Shown piece after piece: positions 57,701 through 64,000 of a stretch of DNA of 64,000 nt. Source of the stretch: Mactra quadrangularis (lineage: Eukaryota; Mollusca; Bivalvia; Venerida; Mactridae); contig CM046304.1 in NCBI GenBank assembly GCA_025267735.1, positions 682,001 through 746,000 on the forward strand, in the 5' to 3' direction. Within the stretch, counting starts at the first letter, position 1, and each line of letters starts with the position of its first letter. The notes under the pieces were generated by a model that saw only the letters and a list, made by a program, of their open reading frames with translations, did not search any database and was not told the origin of the DNA. Both the position numbers and the translations under genes were made by a program.

Positions 57701-60700
57701 ATGAGGAGATATCTGACGAAGAAAACCACGTGACTGGTTTCCATAGAGAACACTTATATTACCATCTTTGTCTAAATCTAAACTAAGAATATTTTCTTCT
57801 AAATTATGTTCAAACATAACTTCGCCTTTGGTTGTAAAAGAATACAACTTGGGAGGCTTGCAGGATGTCACATAAATTCTTTTCTTCTTAAAATCAACAG
57901 TCAAATGATCCACTTGAAGTTGTGTTGACCAAAAGTCAGATTCTCTATTTCTTAAACTTACACTGTAATAAAACATGTGTTTCATAATTCCTTCACGTGT
58001 CAAAGTTGCAAAGTAATTTCTCGTACTAACTCCAAATGTAGTTTTATTATATCTTGAAATCACAGATTCCTTTATCTCACATTTCACAGTGTGGTCCAAT
58101 ACAAAACTCATCGGTCGTTTCTTTTTTTTTGGTGTATACAAATAGAACTCAATGCAACCATTTGTTGGGAATGTAATTGCTAAACTGCTGTTATCAATAC
58201 AGATAACACTTGCTGGATTACGTTTGACATCTTGTGTATAAATCTCTTCAAATGTTTCTGTATTTACCAGTGACAACGTGTTTGACAACCAAGATCTTTT
58301 TCTAACTTTGACTAAAAGAGCTAATTTCTTGTCCATGTAAGCGACTGATATACATTCTTTAATCACATTAGCGTCCAGTGTTGATATTTGACCAGAATTG
58401 ATCAACTCTGGTTTAGTTGCTGACTCTACAAATTCTCTCTTGGCAAACAATAAAGGTGGGAGAGCTGACAAGTCAGGAATTTCACTTGTAATAAACACTT
58501 CTCCTAACTGTTTAGTTGTGGTTATAATCTGGTCAAGAGTTTCATCAATTTTAAGATTAAGTGAAGTACATATGAGAGATTCCTTCTCTGTTTTTACTTG
58601 TTGATCATATTGTTGTACATGCGTTTTTAACTTTAAGAAAGTCCAAAACAATTGTGAGTTAGATCCATGTTGTATTGCTGTGTCAAGAGAAACATTCGAT
58701 CCTTCAATGGCCGATATAATTTGTTTACATTTAAAAGCTTTATCAACATTTCTAGTACCATGTTCTTCTGCAAATTCTTTAATCTTTGTTTCAACATTCT
58801 CTTCTAGTGTTTGGAACATTTGAAGAACTTTTGATTTTATTGTCTGAATTCGTTTTGGTATTTATTCTGTTTCTCTCTTGATATGATAATTATTTGTTCT
58901 AACAGCTTCTATCATGTCATTCAATGCTTGCTGTAAGTTCTTCATATTCTCTGTCATTTTATCAACTTCACCAGTGTCTTTAATCTTCTGTCCTAAATCA
59001 TCAAATTCTCCAATTAATTCACAAGCTTTATGATTCTCCACAGCACACAAACTACAAAGTAATGTATCATGATCAGGACAATAGAATCTAGCTACTTCGT
59101 GTTGATGTTCTAAGCAATGATTGTGTTGATCTATACCACTTTCTAATTCTGATCTACTGGTAACTTTGTCATTAGTTACTATTTTATGGTTTAACAAAAC
59201 TTTGATCTTAGAATGATTATCAACGCATTCTTCACACTGGAAATCCCCACAATCTTGACAATAAGATCTCGCCTCTTTAGTATAACCTCTCTCTGAACAC
59301 GATCCACAAATTTGAGGAAATGTTACCTTTCCTTTTCGTTTTTCCAATTCACTATTTCTACCACGTGGTGTTAGAACATCAAGATGAGGTAAAATGTAAT
59401 GATTTAATGGTAAATCTTTCACCATTGCATATGGATGCTTCATCATATTTCGTGGTATAGTATAATGTCCGCATATTGGACATTCAATATGATCTAATCT
59501 TCCATCTTTTGTTGAAGCTTTGATATCAGTTAGATAAAATCCTAAACATGGTTCACAGAATGTATGAAGACAGGCTAAAGCGCGAGGTGTTTCATAACTA
59601 TCCAAACATATTGGACATTTTAAAGCATTTTCTGTCTCAAAATACTGTATTTCGTAATTACTAGTCCTTCGCTTGCGTTCTGAAAGTAACTTCTTCTTAT
59701 TTGACATGTTTTCATTCTAATTAGTTTTAAAAATTTGTTATCACTCTGATTTTTTAATTTCCTTTGTTTAATTCCAACTCTCTTTAAATTTCGTAGACAA
59801 TGAAATTAATATGTATACATTATATTCGTACTGTTTATCGAAATAAAGGGTTTATTGCATGGATCAATAATTTCAAAAAGAAATAATTTACTACATGTAT
59901 GTTCAGAACTAATGAAGAGTATACTTCAATAAAACACAACGTAATAGTTTATAAAGCTGTGTTATTAGGTTGCACCTATAAAAAGATTGGTGTCGTTTAT
60001 ACAGGTCATAAATTTGGATAATGTTACAACCCAGGTAATGGTTTTAATAGACCCGATCATGTTTATTGTTGGATTGCTCTCATAAACGAGGTATAACTTC
60101 TATTTTATTACAGAAAATGTCATCATCACTGTCGAACCAGAAGATCTTAGAACTTCCAGATTTAAAAATAATTTAGAATTAGATTTACTGATAGATGCTA
60201 TAAGTGGGTGTCAACAAGCTGTTTATCCTGATCTGAAAACATTACATCAATTTTCATTGATTGATATACAACAAAGAAATCATGTAAGTATAGTAAAGTT
60301 CTTCTATTAGGATCATCAAAATCGATGGTTTTGTAAGTTCAAAAGTTTCAATATAGTGACTTTTTTCTCAAATTTACATTAGAGACTATAATTGTCAAAA
60401 CATCACATGAATTTGCAATAACCAAGGTGGTATTTGATTGGTTTTACCGCTACAGAAAAGCCACATTAACATAATATCCTTCAATACAATCAACTATCCT
60501 TTTATACGACGGCCACCTATTTCTTCTGTAGGTTTCCTGGACACTTTTCTATCATCGGTACTAACTTATCATACCACGAGGCCGACAACTCATGTATAGG
60601 GTATGACCTACCGCGACCGTGCTTGAACCACTACGCTACGGCCGCGGCTAAGATATCGATGTTGGACCTGTTGTTATCGCATAGCCTTGTTTCAAACCCC

Positions 60701-62686
60701 CTTGCAAAACATACCTAGTTGTCTCCATATTCAAGAAACTTAATCGGTACTTTCCAGTTTATGTATCCAGGCAGGGAAAGTATTTGAAAAGTATTTGAAG
60801 AAACTTGTGAGAACTTGTTTTCAATTTGATGAAAATAAATTGAAATAAAATCAACTAAACTACTTCAAACAGAACAAACCATCTATTTGCAGGCTGACAA
60901 CGAAGCAAAACAAAGCGCTTTTGAACAATTGTTTGGAAAACCTAACACTGTGAGTGCTGAAGAATTTAAACAAGTATTTGCTGAGACTGGTATTGATTTA
61001 GATGATCGTCTAGCATTCTTTAATGTGAAAGGTAGATTAATGGAAGAACAAATTGCTCAATATGTCAACTTTGGTAAAATTGTACCAGGTTTTAAAAATA
61101 TCAACCCTAAAGATGTATCCAGATTACTTAAAGGTTAGTTCTCGTGAACAATTATTGTCAACTTACAACTAAATGTTACTTAACTGCCGTCATTGATTAG
61201 AGTATATTTCTGGCAGTAGAACGGCAAAAATGATATGAAAAGATATTGATAGAGAGACATTTACACCAAATACAAATCAGTTCAAAGGTAGAAAATGAGA
61301 GAGGGTTTGCAGACTGTTTCATTAGATCAGAAATGGACCTTTTCAGTCTAATGGGGATTTACAAACTTGTTACAACTCAAACCTTCATTGAACCCTATAA
61401 AATCTTGTTTAGACTTAGAACTTAAACAACGCTCACTTATTGAACATTGTAATTTTGTAAAGTCAATATTGTGATCCCATCATATCCGGGACGGATGTAA
61501 AGGAACTTGTTACGGTTTCAAGCAGAAAATGATTGAGTTCCAGCTGAATACTTAATACATTTTTGTATATCATTATATGTGTTGAAATGTAATAGAAGGT
61601 AGAAACACTTTAATACACGACGTTTGTCTTGAATCACCGACCTCCTCGATGGGAATTAGATGACCTAATAACTATGTTGATCTGGCTGTTGTTTATGATT
61701 ATTATTAATGTGTGTATCCTTTTTCGTTGTTTTACATAAATTGTATAATATTGTGTTTTTTAATCATTTCAGCCTCACATCTGGAGTTTTGGATCTTTGG
61801 TAATTATATGTTATTTAATGATGAACTTGGTTTAGCTATCAGTGCTGATGGCTCACGTAACAGTACCAAGCAACAGATTGAGAAATTCTGGTCACGTGAA
61901 TGGGTAGATTTGGTTTTCAAAATAGCAGAATCAATAAAGAAACTTCATTTGTCCATTGAGGAAATAGCTCTTATTAGAGTTATAATTTTAACTTTTACAG
62001 GTTTGTACCAGTCTGTGTAAAAGTTTTTAGTAGAAAGAGTATATTAGGTCAAATACGTTCAAATTTTGATCAAAAACTTTTATCTGAATTTTCCTTCTTT
62101 ATCTAAAATATAAAAATTCACCTGATTACCAGTGACATGTTGAATTGTTATTGTTGAATTATCTTTTAATAATCTTATATCATTGTTGTTTTTCAATAAC
62201 TGGCACTCAATTTATTCCTGTTTGATATCGTGACAGCCTTGTTAACGTTCATCGCCTGTATGATATGACTGAGATATTGGTTACATGTATTTTCCACATT
62301 TTATAAAAGCGAGCAGTTTTCTTTTTATTCTAATTTTAAATCTACGTAAACTTTTGAGAACGCAATGATTGCACAATGAAGGTTAAAACTTATCAACTCT
62401 AATTTATCAAACAAATGTATTGTTTTTATTTCTAGATCGTTGTGAACTCACAGATAGATTTCATATACAAGCAATGCAAGAGAAGTTTATGGAATGTTTA
62501 CAATATCAGATAAGAAAAACAGGACAACATCCTTCAAAGCTGCATCAGATAATAAACAGATTACTGGCTTTACGTGAATTTACTGAAATCAACTTTAAAG
62601 AAAATAAAAACTTTCTACAGAAATGGGAATTTGTAATAAACGAATTCCCTCTTTGGAAGGAGATTTTGTCGTACGATGAAATATAA
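54705..62686 (+). CDS. Nuclear receptor, NR1-like, complete DBD and LBD
   Basis: Seven coding exons: 54705-54893, 55779-55920, 56972-57169, 60114-60283, 60893-61133, 61773-62000 and 62436-62686, giving 472 residues with all phases consistent. The first zinc finger uses C42, C45, C59, C62 and the second C78, C84, C94, C97, split by an intron directly after CEACK. The P-box reads CEACKA, unlike the EGCKG usual in NR1 receptors and like the ERR type. The C-terminal extension GMSKGGVRKGRYSIAVRTR is NR1-like. The ligand-binding domain has the signature VNFGKIVPGFKNINPKDVSRLLK, and helix 12 appears as FPLWKEIL near the C-terminus, so a coactivator-binding AF-2 is plausible. It would act as a ligand-regulated transcription factor. 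Lophotrochozoan-specific NR1 groups are known, and this may be one. Intron 1 holds a truncated duplicate of exon 2; intron 3 contains an antisense TRIM gene. Polyadenylation signals lie at 62709 and 62742. Confidence 0.92.
55352..55389 (+). pseudogene. Truncated duplicate of nuclear-receptor exon 2
   Basis: A TTTCAG acceptor at 55346-55351 is followed by a near-copy of the first ~38 bases of the real exon at 55779 (AFFRRALLHQHE, only three base differences). Similarity then stops and a dispersed repeat begins. The copy lacks all four second-finger cysteines and has no donor site, so it cannot replace exon 2. It looks like a tandem exon duplication later interrupted by the repeat. Confidence 0.85.
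55400..55730. repeat. Tandem repeat inside nuclear receptor intron 1
   Basis: About four ~68-bp units contain TTTTATCATTATCTCGGACT, GTATTTTCCGAGTAATCCGA and ATGTAGCGTTAA. The array directly follows the truncated exon copy. An inverted relative is at 9780-9990. Confidence 0.88.
56398..56798. mobile_element. MITE with TGGGCACGTTCCGCAAGG termini
   Basis: About 35 bp of inverted similarity (TGGGCACGTTCCGCAAGGCG, CGCTATCTAGCGCT) in nuclear receptor intron 2. The interior repeats CGCTAGCTAGCG-like words. No clear duplication. Confidence 0.88.
57530..59707 (-). CDS. TRIM-type RING/B-box E3 ligase, intronless, interrupted by one in-frame TAA
   Basis: One frame runs from ATG 59707 to the stop at 57532-57530 (726 codons), broken only by TAA at 58864-58862 after residue 281. 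The N-terminal part has a RING finger (C31, C34, C46, H48, C51, C54, C76, C79), B-box 1 (from C134, C137) and B-box 2 (C198, H201, C210, C218, C221, H226), then the start of a coiled coil. The same frame continues past the stop through the coiled coil (IPKRIQTIKSKVLQ…) into about 400 residues with beta-propeller-like repeats, as in TRIM2/TRIM71-type proteins. TRIM proteins are ubiquitin ligases that dimerise through the coiled coil. Both halves are otherwise intact, so the stop is recent, an assembly error, or read through. A downstream ATG at 58819 could start the second half alone. The gene lies antisense in intron 3 of the nuclear receptor; lack of introns fits a retrocopy or the single-exon TRIM genes common in molluscs. 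Confidence 0.88.
60480..60660 (-). mobile_element. tRNA-like SINE in nuclear receptor intron 4
   Basis: The minus strand begins GCGGCCGTAGCGTAGTGGTT, an A-box-like head, followed by GGTCATACCC, then a body with GTCCAGGAAACC shared in part with the other SINEs. Confidence 0.6.
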
Positions 62687-62708
62687 CTTTATAGAAAAAA
62701 TTAAATGA

Positions 62709-62714
62709 AATAAA
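62709..62714 (+). terminator. Polyadenylation signal, nuclear receptor gene
   Basis: AATAAA 23 bp after the TAA, with a second copy at 62742. A 3'UTR this short is possible, but the second signal or a later one may be used. Confidence 0.5.
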
Positions 62715-62759
62715 AAATGTCATATATTCTGAAAGTTCTTTAATAAATGTTCTTTAATA

Positions 62760-63460
62760 AATGATATTCGTCGATTTTGGTGTTAAGTCTTTTTTACATA
62801 TCATCCACTAAGCTCAGAAAACATATTTTCCGAGCTCACTTTGAAATAAAAAATATTTCATTCCCAAATTTACGAATATTTTTGTATGTCTTGCCCTTTT
62901 CCATGTTTTGTATGAGATATTTTACAAAATATATCATGCCGTCATTTTATCTCATAAGATTCCGATATTTTGATTTTGTTATAATATTTCACCGTAAAAC
63001 ATGAAAGAATCCATTGAAGCAAAAGCTTATGTGCTTTTTTTTGCATTTAAGCTACATTTTATCGTGTAGTAATATTGTCCGATTAATTCGTTAAAGATTG
63101 ACTCTCCGGTCCAAGATGTTAACTTACGTATTAAATCATTGTATGCTAATAAAAGTTTAAATCATAATGACCCATACATGAACTCCATTAGATTGTTTGT
63201 TCGAGAAATAAAAAAGAATGTTGTCCGATTTAAATGAGGCTTAATTAATTATTTTTGTTAAGTCACTGACGTTTACTGTTCACTTAACCTACAAACAATT
63301 TTCTTACATGACATAGTCATCAATTCTAACCACTTTAAGTCAAGGATACTTGCTCATGTGAATACATGTAGTTTACAAAGTGAATATGATATAGATGCGA
63401 CTGTCGACTTACTGCACAATCACTTTTAAACTTATGTTAACTATTTCAACGTTTTCATGA
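62760..63460. other. Downstream of the nuclear receptor gene
   Basis: 62800-63020 is a diverged copy of a segment at 50155-50480 (GAGCTCA, TTTCACCGTAAA, CATGAAAGA in the same order), probably a dispersed repeat. Nothing coding. Confidence 0.5.
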
Positions 63461-63464
63461 AAGA

Positions 63465-63699
63465 TATAGTTCTGTTATATTAACCTGTCACATCTTAAAT
63501 AATCACACGGTCACTGAATTTGTTCTTTTTAAGTTCTTTTGAACTTGTTTTTTCAACGATATTCAAAATTGCTACATACATAGATCATCAATAATTAGTA
63601 TGGGTCGGTGGCTCCATGATTAAAAGAAGATAAATACTAACACTTTCAGTGACCGTGTAATTATTCAAGTTGTGACAGGTTAATATAACAGAACTATAC
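63465..63699. mobile_element. Foldback MITE with TA flanks
   Basis: TAGTTCTGTTATATTAACCT is inverted at the right end as AGGTTAATATAACAGAACTA, followed inward by CACGGTCACTGAA and its inverse. The arms are about 50 bp long, flanked by TA. Confidence 0.9.
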
Positions 63700-64000
63700 G
63701 AGTACTAGTTCACAGATTTGGTTAATTTTTTTATGAAATTTCAGAATATCATTTAGTGTCTGTAATTGTGTCAAAACATTAATTCTTAATATTATAAGAC
63801 AAACTGACCTATAGGTTGCGAGAAGTATAGAATATAAATCACAAAAATGCTTTAAAATTGTTTATACCGTGTCATACGGGGTGGATTTTAACTAGATGAA
63901 ATACCATCATTTATAGTGATATGTCAACTTGCACTAAAAGTGTCATAATCAGAACACTACTTTTCTGCTTCTAAAAAAGTCCATACAATTTTGATAGTTT

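Overview
The window is animal nuclear DNA: long AT-rich introns, GT-AG splice sites with consistent phases, few coding bases, and a dense load of short DNA transposons and tRNA-derived SINEs. The gene families present (an animal GH3 ligase, NXPE, an IL-17-receptor-like ectodomain, a TRIM E3, an NR1-like nuclear receptor), together with repeats I recall as common in clams (for example around 33.9-34.3 kb), point to a lophotrochozoan, most likely a bivalve mollusc. The species call is inference. No searches were run; every gene model was built by hand from splice sites and reading frames.

Layout. (1) 1-7.2 kb: tandem repeats, a mariner relic, a 4-kb Harbinger-like element and SINEs, downstream of (2) a GH3-family gene on the minus strand (exons 15.4 to 7.2 kb; its last exon is outside the window). 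(3) 15.5-24.6 kb: gene-poor, with several MITEs, a LINE 3' fragment, and a six-copy 62-bp array in which each unit carries a covarying hairpin. (4) 24.8-30.75 kb, plus strand: a complete seven-exon NXPE-type gene with one net -1 frameshift in exon 6, followed by a 22-bp minisatellite. (5) 31-38 kb: MITEs and dispersed repeats, including one whose inverted arms each hold an AGGTCA-type direct repeat. (6) 38.1-40.6 kb, minus strand: the C-terminal exons of an LDLa-domain single-pass membrane protein with PPxY motifs. (7) 44.7-50.6 kb, plus strand: a seven-exon gene for a secreted two-domain protein resembling the IL-17 receptor ectodomain, with no membrane segment. A MITE lies 17 bp upstream of its TATA box, and intron 5 carries a ~0.5-kb pentanucleotide array that switches strand polarity. 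(8) 54.7-62.7 kb, plus strand: a complete seven-exon nuclear receptor. Intron 1 contains a truncated copy of the second zinc-finger exon, and intron 3 hosts an antisense intronless TRIM gene interrupted by a single in-frame TAA.

The genes do not form one pathway. IL-17R-like, TRIM and nuclear-receptor genes would all fit signalling or immunity, but their closeness is probably incidental. At least three dozen non-autonomous elements sit between and inside the genes, several with clean target-site duplications, so much of the local structure comes from MITE activity.
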